Translations under genes and position numbers: made by a program
Notes under the pieces: generated by a model
What the model was told of the DNA's origin: nothing
Database searches by the model: none
Seen by the model: only the letters and a program-made list of their open reading frames with translations
Shown: positions 22,740 to 34,345 of the stretch, in pieces
How positions within the stretch are numbered: position 1 is the first letter of the stretch
How the letters are laid out: the number at the start of each line of letters is the position of its first letter
Origin: Trachythela sp. YZ-2020
Lineage: Eukaryota; Cnidaria; Anthozoa; Malacalcyonacea; Clavulariidae
Direction: 5' to 3'
Assembly: GCA_016169945.1 (NCBI GenBank)
Contig: JADLSH010000191.1
Location: forward strand, 1,081,501 to 1,145,500
Length of the DNA stretch: 64,000 bases

Positions 22740-25700
22740 TTCGTTTTGGTTTTATTTGTAGGATGCGTTATTTAGAAATGTGCAATAATACCCGTTCGTC
22801 TGCCTGCTTCAAAATCAAAGAACGAAAATCGATAAGGGCTTACATAATTGGCCCTGGATAAGAAAAGATGGTTCAGTATAATTCGTTTCTCGTATACTCG
22901 AAAGTGAAGCGTTTTCAAGAATTGCAACGTCATTTGTTACTTTCATTTTCTTCGGCCTAAAGAGTGGATCATTGTCCAAATAAAGCGAGTTCCTTTATGT
23001 ATGAAGATACTTGTTTCGGTCGTGTTTGCACCATCTTTGGAGCCTTTTCAGAGTAAAACCAAGCGCAAGGCGAAAACCCTTCTAAGTTCTATCTAAAGGC
23101 GAAAAATAAAAGGTATGCGAGCATTTTAAAAGCTTTGAGTTAATATGTTTTGTTCGTTCGTATTTGTTTCCACATTTTTTCAGAAAGCCTATTCTTCAAG
23201 TAATATGAAATATGGCAGTTTGAAATGCAGAAAACCACTTTAGAGTTGAGAAAAAATGGATCAACAATGTCCTGTGGGTAGTGGCAAATCAGAAGCTTGT
23301 TTATCAAAGCCTTGTGTTCCGTTGCATTTGTTACCACCTTCAGCTAAATGATTCCTCGACTTTCGACCATTGACATTTCTGACGATAAAAGAATAGCTGC
23401 TTTACAAGTATAATTATGGTAGAATGTTTTCAACTGTGACATTTCTGACGATAAAAGAATAGCTGCTTTACAAGTATAATTATGGTAGAATGTTTTCAAC
23501 TGTAAAACATGTGAAAAGATATAGAAGGTACGAACAACTTCTCCGAAATAGTTTGCTTTGTTGCGTTGTATTTGAATCTATTCTTTCAGCAAACGATTCC
23601 TTCGTCTGACAATTCTCCTACACGTCTTGACGATTAAAAAAGAATAACCGCTTTTGCAAGTGATAATGATAGAACATTGCCTATTGGAAAACCTTGAATA
23701 CATTTGAAAGGCAGAAGGTATGAATATTTCTCCAAACACGTCTCTTGTTTCGTATTTGTATCACTCTTTCAGAAAACAAGTTATTCATGATTGAGAAAAG
23801 GTTAGATTTACGTTGGTAATATTTTGGCATGAAGGTAGGAACGTCGACAAAGAATGTGTCTCTTGTTCCGTTGTATTTTTCAAGTTCGTAAATGGAACAC
23901 GCTTTTGAAGATTGGTTGAAATAACAATTGATATAAAAACTTGTACTTGATATCCGTACCACTGTACAGTAGAGAATAAAAGCATTTGAAAAAAAGAAGG
24001 TACGCAGATATTTTTCAAAATATATTTGTTTTTGGTTCGTATTTGTATCCATTCTTTTAGAAAACAAATTATCCGAATCTCAATTGTATAATCCTGATGA
24101 TTGAAAACAAATTATCCGAATCTCAATTGTATAATCCTGATGATTGAAAACATTTTGGATCGACATTTGGTAGAGAAGTAGAAAACTCGGAATTGATTTG
24201 AAAGATTGTTTCTTTTGTTGCCTTGTATTTGTATCCACTCTTTCAGAAAATAAGTTTTTCAATTGCGGGAAATAGAATTCAATTTTGATGCATTAAAGAA
24301 ATTCTTCAAAAACCTATATTGGAACCGCACCATGGTTGATTAAAGGACAAAAACATTCGAGAAAAGGAGGTACAGAAATGTTTTTCAGGAAATGTTTCTT
24401 TCGTGCGTACTTGTATCCACTCTTTTAGATCGCGCACTGATAATTGAAAATAGAGAACCGATAACATTTTGGTAGAACATTGGAGAAATAGGAATGCATA
24501 TAAAAAGATAGAAGCACCGATGATCTTTCTTTCCGTTGCATTTGTATCCACTCAGAAAATAAATTCAAGTTGTGGGAAGTGGAATGTAAAATTTTGAAGA
24601 TTGATTATGATTCAATATCTAGACCAACGTTGCAGAGAAAAAAAACACTCGAAAAGAGAGGTAACGAGTACTTTTACAAATGATATTTTGTTTTGTGCAT
24701 TCGTATTTATATCCACTCTTCTAGAAAAGAAAGTCGAATTTCAACTAGAAAAATTCTTTTTTCAAAACGAAGAAGCGCTCAATTTCCTGATTGAAAATGT
24801 TCAATCCGATGACATTGTAACAACGCGTCGCAAAAAATTGAGAAGGTACCGAATATGTTTATCAAAGATGGTTTTTCGTCCCGTTGTACCTGTATCCACT
24901 TTCAGAAAACGAATTGTTCCGGTTAATTGAGGAATGCACTTTTCAGGAATGAAAACAATATAAGGTATGAGGATATTTCTCGCAAAGACTAGGTGTTTTG
25001 TGCTTTTGTATTTGTATCCATTAGTTTAGAAAACAAGTTGAACCTTTCAAAATACTATGCCCATGGAATGCCATTTAGAAAATTAGTCGCCCAGAAGAAT
25101 CGTTATAAAAGGTACGAGGATATATTTCGAGGATGTTTTTTGTTCCTTTGTATATGTATCTATTATTGCAGAAACAAGTATTTCATGCGTGGTTTGAAAA
25201 TTAAAATTGGAAATGGTATGCGGATTTGTTTGCGATAATCGAATTTGTTTCGTTTGCATTTACGTCTACTCTTTCAGAAGACCACGTAATTTTCACGAAA
25301 ATTAAATCAGTTGAAGACAAGGTTTGTTTTTTGCGTTTGTATTTGTATCCGACTTTCAGATTCAAAATTCTTCAAGTTTCCCTGGAATTCATTTTTCAAG
25401 ATTCAAACGAAGAACAACCTAATTAGTACTTTCTTGGAAAAAAACAATCGGAACCCCAACTTCAATACTAAAAAGGTACGCGGATGTTTCTTTTTGAATT
25501 TTGTTGTTTGTTTGTATTTGCATCCAGTCCTGCAGAAATGGGTTTATAATTTTATCAAATTCCAACTGGACGAAGTTCAGAAATCACAAGCCAACATCCG
25601 GTGCCCAGTGGAAAACAACAAACACATTCGAAATAATGAAAATACTAAAAAAGGTACGCGGTTTTTCTTTTCGTTCGTTTGTGTTTGCATCCAATGTTTA

Positions 25701-26560
25701 GATGAAAGAGGTTTATCAAATTCAAACTGGAATGAAATTTTGAAGATTGAAAACAATCAGAACACCAACATCTTGTGGAAAACAAAAGACACATTTGAAG
25801 TACTACGGTACGGTACGCAATCGCGAATGTTTTTCTTTTCGATGGTTTGTGTTTGCATCTAGTCTTTTAGATACGAGTTTATAACTGGAATAGAATTTTG
25901 AAGATTGAAAACGATCACAAAGCAACATCCAGTGGATATCAAATTCAAACTGGAATGAAATTTTGAAGATTGAAAACAATCGGAACATCAACATCTTGTG
26001 GAAAACAAAAGACACATTTGAAGTACTACGGTACGGTACGCAATCGCGAATGTTTTTCTTTTCGATGGTTTGTGTTTGCATCTAGTCTTTTAGATACGAG
26101 TTTATAACTGGAATAGAATTTTGAAGATTGAAAACGATCACAAAGCAACATCCAGTGGAAAAACAACAAACACATTCAAAATACTAAAAAGGTACGCGGA
26201 TAATTTTTGTTTGCATTTGCGTCCAGTATTTTAGAAATGGGTTTATCAAACCCCGATTGAAGTAAAATTTTGAAGATCGGAAACAATCAGAACGCCGACA
26301 TCCAGTGGAAAAACAACAAACACATTCAAAATACTAAAAAGGTACGCGGTAGTTTTTCTTTTCGTTGTTTGTGTTTGCATCTAGTCTTTTAGAAATGGGT
26401 TCATCAAGTTCCAACTGGAATAGAATTTTGAAGATAAAAAACAATCACAAGGCAACATCCAGTGAAATAGATACACATTTGAAACACTGAGAAGTGGAGG
26501 AATGTTTGTTTTGTTCGTATTTACACAACTCTTTTTAAAGATACTTGGATAGCAGGGAGT
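22740..26560 (+). repeat. Mini-exon/short-intron tandem array, family A (about 20 units)
   Basis: About 20 units of 100-250 bases. Each has a purine/A-rich block ending AAAAG|GTACG, AAG|GTATG or similar, then about 40-70 bases rich in T with TTTGTATCCACTC near the end, closing in TTTCAG or TTTTAG, then the next block, usually starting AAAACAA. Acceptor-like sites fall near 22761, 23183, 23590, 23773, 24060, 24246, 24428, 24556, 24724, 24904, 25028, 25171, 25279, 25360, 25536, 25702, 25870, 26092, 26234 and 26391. Several blocks between 25029 and 25804 stay open in phase-compatible frames, but blocks before 24700 carry stops in every frame. I see no known protein. This looks like repeated exons with very short introns, transcribed rightward. 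Confidence 0.6.
25714..26159 (+). repeat. Recent 223-bp tandem duplication inside family A
   Basis: Positions 25714-25936 and 25937-26159 are nearly identical, differing at a few bases (for example AATCAGAACACC versus AATCGGAACATC). The unit spans one complete block-intron-block module, which shows that the array grows by whole-unit duplication. Confidence 0.9.
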
Positions 26561-28975
26561 AGCGCTAAAATGGCAATAAATGGTGGTTGTGTTGTGAGAC
26601 TTATCTTGGTAGATTCACTTGGTAGTGAAGATGAGCAGTTGGTTAAAAATGGTATGACGGAACTTTTGTGATGTGCTCTGTACAATGGCTGTGCGGTTGT
26701 GAAAGGTAAAAAGTGTGGTGAAAGTTAGGAGATGAGAAAACAGAGCCGAATGGTATGACTTTACTTCTGGTGATGTTTGTATCATGGTGATGTGATTTGT
26801 TAGCATTGTTCTTGACTGAAATTAACTTAGTAGATGTCTGAAAACATAAACAAAGGTATTGTAGTTTTTTCTATTCCTCGTTCAATTTGTTAGAAGTGAT
26901 TTCGGAGTATGAAAGAAGAAGGGAAGGAATGCAGACTTTCGGCAAGTCATGTAGGATATAAAAAAATGGGGAGAATGGTGAATTCTATATGGTGGTAGTG
27001 TTTGATTAAACTTCGTGTACAGATGTCAATGAAATAGATAGTACAGACTAATGGCAAGCCATGGTTGCTTACAATGGTATGATTGGTAGATTTTTGGTTG
27101 AATACCGTTTACAGATGTGGAGAAAGAATGGAACTGCTGGCAAGTTGTGTTTTGTAGTTTTGTAGTTATATTTCATTTACAGAAATCAAGAAAGAGTAGT
27201 TATATATACTTCAGATAATGGTGGATCTACATTGGTAGAAATTTCTTCTTGATGGTGGTTGTATCTCAAGAGAGAAGTGTGGAACAGTAGAAAGCTTTGT
27301 GAAAGCAAGTTTCATAAAAGAGAAGATTGTGGTATAGTCTGCTTTCAAGCGATGAGATGAAGGGAAGAATGGTAGTATGAAATGCTGGCAAATTATGTGG
27401 TGGTCGTGGTGGTTTTGTGATTAAATTCCATTTACAGGTAGCCTGACAAGCTATGCGATACCTCAAATGGTGAATCAAAATGAGTATGTTTGCTAATATT
27501 TTGTTTTGGTGGTTGTTTTGTGGTTGCGTTCTGTTTGTAGATGTCAAGAAAGAAGTGTAAAGTACAGTGAAAAGCTACGATGTGCGTTTTATGGGGGTGG
27601 TTGTGTGGTAAATTTTTGTTCGCTGATATCAAGGAAGAATTTTAGTACAAGACTGTTGGCAAGTTCTATATCTTGAATGGTGCAAATGATTTTTGTTGGT
27701 TTTGTGTTTAAAAATCTCTCCATAGAATTCAAGGATGGATTGAACTACAGACTGATTTCCAGTTATTTTGATGTCACATATAGTGGATCTAAAACGGTAT
27801 GACTGGTAAATGATTTTTTGGTTGTTGCGCGCTTTGTGTGGTTAAATTCCTTTTATAGATCTCAAGAAAGAAGTATAGTGCTGCTGGTTTGCTATGAAAT
27901 GTAGACAGATGGTGGATCAGTATGATTGCTAATTCTTCCGTTTATTGGCCTTGGTGGATGCTACGTTGGTCGATGCAACATCACAGATGTCAAAAAGGAA
28001 TTGTGGTGATAAGGAAAGTGGTTTTACAGGTGTAAAGACCGATGTGGAGATAAAGCAAGGCTTGTTGATAATGATAGTACGAATGGTATCACTATATGTG
28101 ATATCACAGAAAAGGTATGATTATTCAAATCATTTTGGTGGTGGTTGCTGTGTGGTTAAATTCTGTTTATAGATCTCAAGAGTTTGCACATACCGGTATC
28201 AAGAAAGGAGTATGGATGGTAGACCAATGGTATGGTGAATTGCATAGTTTATTGTTGGTTGTTGTGTGGTTGGAATTGTTCTTCACAGATGTCAAGAAAG
28301 ACGAGTGGTGACGAGCGTAATGTACACTGTTGTAAAAATGAAGATAAAAGCAAGATTGGTTAATAAAAATGCTAACCTTTTTCCATATGGTCATTATGTT
28401 GGTGATTTGGTGGTGTTGCATTCTGCTCGCAGAAAGGAGGTGTAGTACAGACTGCTTTAATGGTATGATGAATTTCTTCATTGGTGGTGGTGGTGTGTGG
28501 TTAGAATTTGTTCTTCACAGATATCACGAAAGAAGTGTGAGGACAAGGAAAGAAGGTGGTTTTACTGATTTGACAAAAGAAAAAACTGTTATACAGAAAA
28601 TAAAGTAAAAGCAAGTCTGGTTAATAAAAAGGTATGGTTTGTAATGTTATTTTCATATGTTTGTGGTTTGGCGGTTAAGTTTCGTTTACAGATTTCAAGA
28701 AAGAAATGCAGTGCACAGACTGCTTTCAAGTGATAACACAGCTGGTGGACCAAAAATGGTATATACTGTAAATAGATTTATGTGTTTATTGGTGGTGGCT
28801 ATGTGGTGGTCATGTGGTTAGAGTGTTCTCCACAGATATCAAGAAAGAAGTGTGCTGACAAGCCAGCTGATTTTAAAGAAGCAGAATTGTGGAGATGGAA
28901 AACAATGATAGGCAGAATGGTCTTGTGAAGCGTGGTGATATATGAATGGAACAGCAGAAAACATGGATAAGAAGA
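26561..28975 (+). repeat. Mini-exon/short-intron tandem array, family B (about 16 units)
   Basis: Units share an intron-like end GTGTGGTTAAATTCTGTTTA followed by CAG and a block start ATGTCAAGAAAGAAGTG or ATATCAAGAAAGAAGTG. The blocks end AATG|GTATGA or AAAAG|GTATG. Acceptor-like sites occur near 27021, 27113, 27181, 27436, 27538, 27857, 27983, 28149, 28286, 28517, 28689 and 28832, among others. Some adjacent blocks are open and phase-compatible (28696-28759 and 28835-28918), others are not. The + strand is strongly rich in A and G. No known product. Confidence 0.6.
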
Positions 28976-31900
28976 TATGAATGAGATTTAGAAAGGTATG
29001 ATGCTTCTAGTTCTTTGTTGTGTAGCTATTTGTAGCAAAGATTTTCTGTAGTGTAGCTATTTGTAGCAAAGTGTCGTGTAGAATGGCTTAATGGGACGTG
29101 GTAATGTATGAAGTAGAAACGAACAGCAGAAAACATTGGCAGAGGATATGACTGAGGAAGGTAAGGTTCTTGGTTGTGTATCTGTTGTTGGCAATCATGA
29201 TTCTCTGCAAGTATGAATTGAAGAGGAAAAAGTGTGGTGCAGGCTGGTTTTGTGGAGAGTGGTGATATATGAACTAGAAGGGAACAGCAGAAATCATGGA
29301 TAAGAAGCTCTATTAACGAAAAGGATATGGTGGTAGCCAGGATTCTCTGCAGGTGTGAATTGAAGAGTATGAAGAGTGGTGCAGAATGGTTTTGTGGAGC
29401 GTGGTGATATATAAATGGAATAGCAGAAGACATGGACAAGAAGCTATGAATGAAATGGATATGTTGGTAACCAGGATTCTCTGCAGGTATGAATTGGAGA
29501 GTATGAAGAGTGGTGCAGAGCGTGGTGGTATATGAAGGGAAGGGAACAGCAGAAGACATGGCGATAAGGTGCGAGTGAATGAGGTAAGGTTTTTAGTTGT
29601 GTACCTGTAGGTAGCCTCCGCTGGGATTCTCTGCAGGTGCGAATTGAAGAGAATGAAGTGTGGTACAGAATGGTTTGGTGGAGCGTGGTGATGCATGAAC
29701 TAGAAGGGAACAGCAGAAAACATGGATAAGAAGCTATGAATGAAAAGGATATGGTATGAATAGAAAGGATGAAGAGTGGTATAGTGGTATATGAAGAGTG
29801 AGATACGAGTGTGGAAGGTAAGGTTCTTTGTCTTTTAGTTTGTAGCCCGAATTCTTTGCAGGTGAATGAAGAAGATGAAGTGTGATGTAGAATGGTTTTG
29901 TGGATTGTGGTGATATGTGAAGGGAACGACAGAAAATTTAAAGGGAACAGCAGAAATCATGGATAAGAAGCTACAAATAAAAAGGATATGGTGGTAGCCA
30001 GGATTCTCTGCAGTTGTGAATTGAAGAGTATGAAGAGTGGTGCAGAATGGTTTTGTGGAGCGTGGTGATATATAAATGGAATAGCAGAAGACATGGCGAT
30101 AAGATACGAGTGAGGAAGGTAAGGTTCTTGGTTGTGTATCTGTTGGTGGTCGGGATTCTCTGCACGCGAATGAAGAGGATAATGAGTGGTACAGAATTTG
30201 TTTGGTGGAGCGTGGTGATGTATGAAGGGAACAGCAAAAAACATGGCGATAAGATACAAGTGAGGAAGGTAAAGTCTGGATTGTGTATCTGTTGGTGGTC
30301 AGGATTCTTTAAAAGTGAATGAAGAAGATAAAGAGTGGTACGGAATGGTTTAGTGGAGCGTGGTGATGTATGAATGGAACAGCAGAAAACATGCATAAGA
30401 AGATATGAATGAAAGGGATATGTTGGTAGCCAGGATTCTCTGCAGGTACGAATTGGAGAGTATGAAGAGTGGTGCAGAGCGTGGTGGTATATGAAGGGAA
30501 GGGAACAGTAGAAGACATGGTGATAAGGTACGAGTGAATGAGGTAAGGTTTTTAGTTGTGTACCTGTAGGTAGCCACCCCTGGGATTCTCTGCAGGTGCG
30601 AATTGAAGAGAATGAAGTGTGGTACAGAATGGTTTGGTGGAGCGTTGTGATGCATGAACTAGAAGAGAACGGCAGAAAACATGGATAAGAAGCTATGAAT
30701 GAAAAGGATATGGTATGAATAGAAAATATCAAGAGTGGTATAGTGGTATATGAAGAGTGAGATACGAGTGTGGAAGGTAAGGTTCTTTGTCTTTTAGTTT
30801 GTAGCCAGAATTATTTGCAGGTGAATGAAGAAGATGAAGTGTGATGCAGAATGGTTTTGTGGATTGTGGTGATATTTGAAGGGAACAACAGAAAATTTAA
30901 AGGGAGTAACAGAAATTGTGGATAAGAAGCTACAAATAAAAAAGAATATGATGGTAGCCAGGATTCTCTCCAGGTATGAATAGAAGAGAATGAAGTGTGG
31001 TGCAGAATGGTTTGGTGGAGCGTGGTGATGTATGAACTAGAACGGAACAGCAGAAAACATGGATAAAAAGCTATGAATGAAAAGGATATGGTATGGTATG
31101 AATAGAAAGGATGAAGAGTGGTATAGTGGTATATGAAGAGTGGTATAGTGGTATATGAAGAGTGAGATACGAGTGTGGAAGGTAAGGTTCTTTGTCTGCT
31201 AGCCAGGATTCTTTGCAGGTGAATGAAGAAGATGAAGTGTTGTGCAGGATGGTTTTGTGGAGCGTGGTGATATATAAAGGGAACAACAGAAAACATCATG
31301 GATAAGAAGCTGTGAATAAGAAAGGTATGATGCTTCTAGTTCTTGGTATTGTGTTCCTGTTGGTAGTTGGGATTCTCTGCAGGTTAATGAGGATGAAGAG
31401 TGGTGCAGAATGGTTTGGCGGAGCATGGTTATATATAAAGGGAACAGCAGAAAACATGGATAAGAAGCTATGAATGAAAAATATATGGTATGAATAGAAA
31501 GGATGAAGAATGGTATAGTGGTATATGAAGAGTGAGGCACGTGTATGGAAGGTAAGGTTCTTTGTCTTTTAGTTTGTAGCCAGGATTCTTTGCAGGTGAA
31601 TGAAGAAGATGAAGTGTGATGCAGAATGGTTTTGTGGATTGTGGTGATATTTGAAGGAAACGACAGAAAATTTAAAGGGAAAAACATAAATCTTGGATAA
31701 GAAGCTACAAATAAAAAAGAATATGGTGGTAGCCAGGATTCTCTGCAGGTATGAATAGAAGAGAATGAAGTGTGGTGCAGAATGGTTTGGTGGAGCGTGG
31801 TGATATATAAATGGAATAGCAGAAGACATGGCGATAAGATGAGTCAGGAAGGTAAAGTTCTTGGTCGTGTATCTGTTGGTGGTCGGGATTCTCTGCACGT

Positions 31901-32560
31901 GAATGAAGATGACAAGGAGTGGTACAGAATTGGTTTGGTGGAGCGTGATGATGTATGAAGGGAACAGCAGAAAACATGGATAAGAAGATATGAATGAGAT
32001 TTAGAAAGGTATAATAGCAAAGATTTTCTGCAGGTTATGTTTGAATGAAGAGTATGTTTCAAGTGTCGTGTAGAATGGCTTAATGGGGTGATGTATGAAG
32101 TAGAAACGAACAGCAGAAAACATGGCAGAGGATATGAGTGAGGAAGGTAAGGTTCTTGGTTGTGTATCTTTTGTTGGTCAGGATTCTCTAAAAGTGAATG
32201 AAGAAGTTAAGGAGTGGTACAGAATGGTTTAGTGGAGCGTGGTGATGTATGAATGGAACAGCAGAAAACATGGATAAGAAGCTATGAATGAAAAGGATAT
32301 GTTGGTAGCCAGGATTCTCTGCAGGTATGAATTGGAGAGTATGAAGAGTGGTGCAGAGCGTGGTGGTATATGAAGGGAAGGTAACAGTAGAAGACATGGC
32401 GATAAGGTACGAGTGAAGGAGGTAAGGTTCTTAGTTGTGTACCTGTAGGTAGCCACCGCTGGGATTCTCTGCAGATGCGAATTGAAGCAGAAAACATTGA
32501 TAAGAAGCTATGAATGAAAAGGATATGGTACGGAATGGTTTGGTGGAGCATGGTGATATA
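28976..32560 (+). repeat. Mini-exon/short-intron tandem array, family C (about 20 units)
   Basis: Units of about 140-160 bases carry GGATTCTCTGCAGGT at the acceptor-like site and a body with GTGGTGCAGAATGGTTT, GGAGCGTGGTGATATATGAA, GGAACAGCAGAAAACATGG and GATAAGAAGCTATGAATGA. Many units end GAGGAAG|GTAAGGTTCTTGG. Sites lie near 29341, 29475, 29621, 30003, 30302, 30437, 30584, 30962, 31371, 31738, 32312 and 32462. The + strand is so poor in C that the minus strand lacks stops and shows long spurious ORFs. + strand blocks contain frequent TGA, so most are unlikely to code. Confidence 0.65.
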
Positions 32561-33290
32561 TTGAGAAACAAGAAAGAAGATCTTTTTGCAGATTTCAAGC
32601 ACACACGAACACTGAGAACCGAAGAAATAGGGGCATGTTATGACTAATTGTGTTTGTGTGGAGGATATGTGGTCAGATTTGTTATAGATATCAAGGAAAG
32701 TAGCAAAGCAGGGATAACACACAATGAAGTTGTGACTTCAAGCACACAAAGGGACCGAGAAAAGAGGAAATAAAATATGAAATCTAGGGTAGGGTATGAT
32801 TAATCATGTATGTTTCAGTGTCGTGGATATGTGGTCAGATGTTTTATAGATATCAAACAAAGAAGCGAAGCAGGGAGAACGTAGAATGCTGTGGTGATGA
32901 TTTCAAGCACACAATGGCACTGAAAAGAGGAGATAAAGAAGAATTAGGGTATGATCTGAATTGTATATGTTTCGGTGTGGTGGATATGTGTGTCAGACTT
33001 TCTATAGATATCATTATATCAAAGAAAGAAGGGAAGCAAGGAGAACAGAGAAATGCGAAAAAGAACAAGGGTATGGTACGATAAATTGTGTACGTGTTTG
33101 TGTTGTGGATATGTGGTCATATTTTTTATAGATATCAAAGAAAGAAGCGAGTCAGGTGGAAAGTGTGAAGAAAAATGGAAAGATACGGTTGAAAGACTTG
33201 ATCAACTTGGCAATAAAAAGGATACCAGTGTTTCAAGGGAGCTGAATTGTGTTATGGTTTAATGGTTATCAATAGTTTGGTGTATGGTAT
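32561..33290 (+). repeat. Mini-exon/short-intron tandem array, family D (about 5 units)
   Basis: Units have GGATATGTGGTCAGATTTTT before TATAG, then a block starting ATATCAAAGAAAGAAGCGA, like family B. Acceptor-like sites lie near 32587, 32685, 32851, 33009 and 33133. The blocks starting 33010 and 33134 join in phase: the first ends AACAAGG|GTATGG carrying one base, and the next opens AT ATC AAA to continue DIKERSESGGKCEEKWKDTV. Other D blocks are open only in a different frame. Confidence 0.55.
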
Positions 33291-33477
33291 ACAATACGAG
33301 TGATCCAATATGTATGGAAGGAACAAAGGTGTGGTATTTGGTACCTTTAGTACTCAAAAAACCTCAAATTGACGGATAAAGATACAAAATATATTAACCA
33401 ACCACTGATATACCACTGACTCGCTGTCAACTTAATTTATGTATTAATGGACTTATACCTTGTCTTCGATTTTCTAG

Positions 33478-33692
33478 ATGCAAGAGTTCGTGCTCTCCAA
33501 GATGTGAAGAAGCCAAGAAGGTACTTGAAGATTGAAGAAGAATTATCTGAAACAATGAAGTACCGTGATGTTCCGAAGATCAACAAAGATCCGATGGTCA
33601 ATATTGTCCAATTCCTACAATCGCAGAATCGCCAGAATGTTCGAAATATTGTTCTGTCTAACTGTCTAAGACACCATCCCAGAATGGTTTAA
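33478..33692 (+). CDS. Probable terminal coding exon after the array (71 codons)
   Basis: After a TTTTCTAG acceptor at 33470-33477 the sequence is open for 71 codons to TAA at 33690-33692 in the frame that needs one carried base. It includes RVRALQDVKKPRRYLKIEEE, SETMKYRDVPKINKDPMVNI and VQFLQSQNRQNVRNIVLSNC. Base composition is less skewed and codon choice looks more normal than in the array, which supports real coding. No family recognised. It could be the 3' end of a gene whose earlier exons come from the arrays. Confidence 0.4.
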
Positions 33693-33807
33693 AATGGAAC
33701 TTTGCTACTTAACCCCCTGTAGCTCTAAGTACACTTGCACTGGGTAGGGGAATACGTTTCCAGAACTCTGGTTTTTCGTATCCGGCAAGTGTACATCGTA
33801 TTTGAAC

Positions 33808-33892
33808 ATAGTCGTACATTTTAAAATAGTCGTACATTTTAAAATAGTCGTACATTTTAAAATAGTCGTACATTTTAAAATAGTCGTATTTA
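33808..33892. repeat. 18-bp tandem repeat, about 4.5 copies
   Basis: Direct head-to-tail copies of AAAATAGTCGTACATTTT, placed shortly after the terminal exon. Probably 3' untranslated or spacer sequence. Confidence 0.9.
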
Positions 33893-34204
33893 ATACATTG
33901 TAAAAAGTTTATTGAAAAAGAAAGAATTATTACTTTGTAAATGGGTTAATAAAGATGTGTTGATGAAAAACTGCGTATGTGTGTGCTTGTTAGTCCATTA
34001 TCAAAACCTTGTGATAAGCGTTCTCAATGTTTACGACACCTGTCTCGGAAACTGTGTTCTGGTTCCTGGTTCACTTCCGCAAACTTGGAAGACTTTAAAA
34101 ACTTTAAACTTGGTTGTGGTAAAAAAATAAGCGAATTTCTAGCCCAGCCAGCTACTCCCATTCCATTTCTATGTATCAAGGGGATTTCACTTGTTCGTCA
34201 AACT

Positions 34205-34345
34205 AAGGCCGTTTTCCACTTCGACCGTATCGTAACGTACCGTAGCATTTTCTTTTGTGTCAAAATCATTAGTTCTACCCGAGTGCTCAGGAAACAGAAA
34301 TACGCTACGTTTCGGTATGATACGGTTGAAGTGGAAAACAGCCTT
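34205..34345. mobile_element. Foldback MITE-like element, 141 bp
   Basis: AAGGCCGTTTTCCACTTC at the left end is matched by GAAGTGGAAAACAGCCTT at the right end. Pairing continues inward through CCGTATCGTA / TATGATACGG. Non-coding. The flanking spacer 33693-35602, between the array and XPO1, otherwise shows only AT-rich sequence and a G+C patch near 34590-34700. Confidence 0.8.

Noticed and set aside
22740..26560. Array as a cluster of box C/D snoRNAs
   Set aside because: Occasional TGATGA words occur, but there are no consistently paired C and D boxes with closing stems in each unit.
29971..30732. 253-codon minus-strand ORF, with several overlapping ORFs of 100-177 codons between 29.0 and 32.7 kb
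   Set aside because: They result from the C-poor + strand of repeat family C, which removes stops on the minus strand. They start and end at arbitrary points in the repeat, overlap each other in all frames and resemble no protein.
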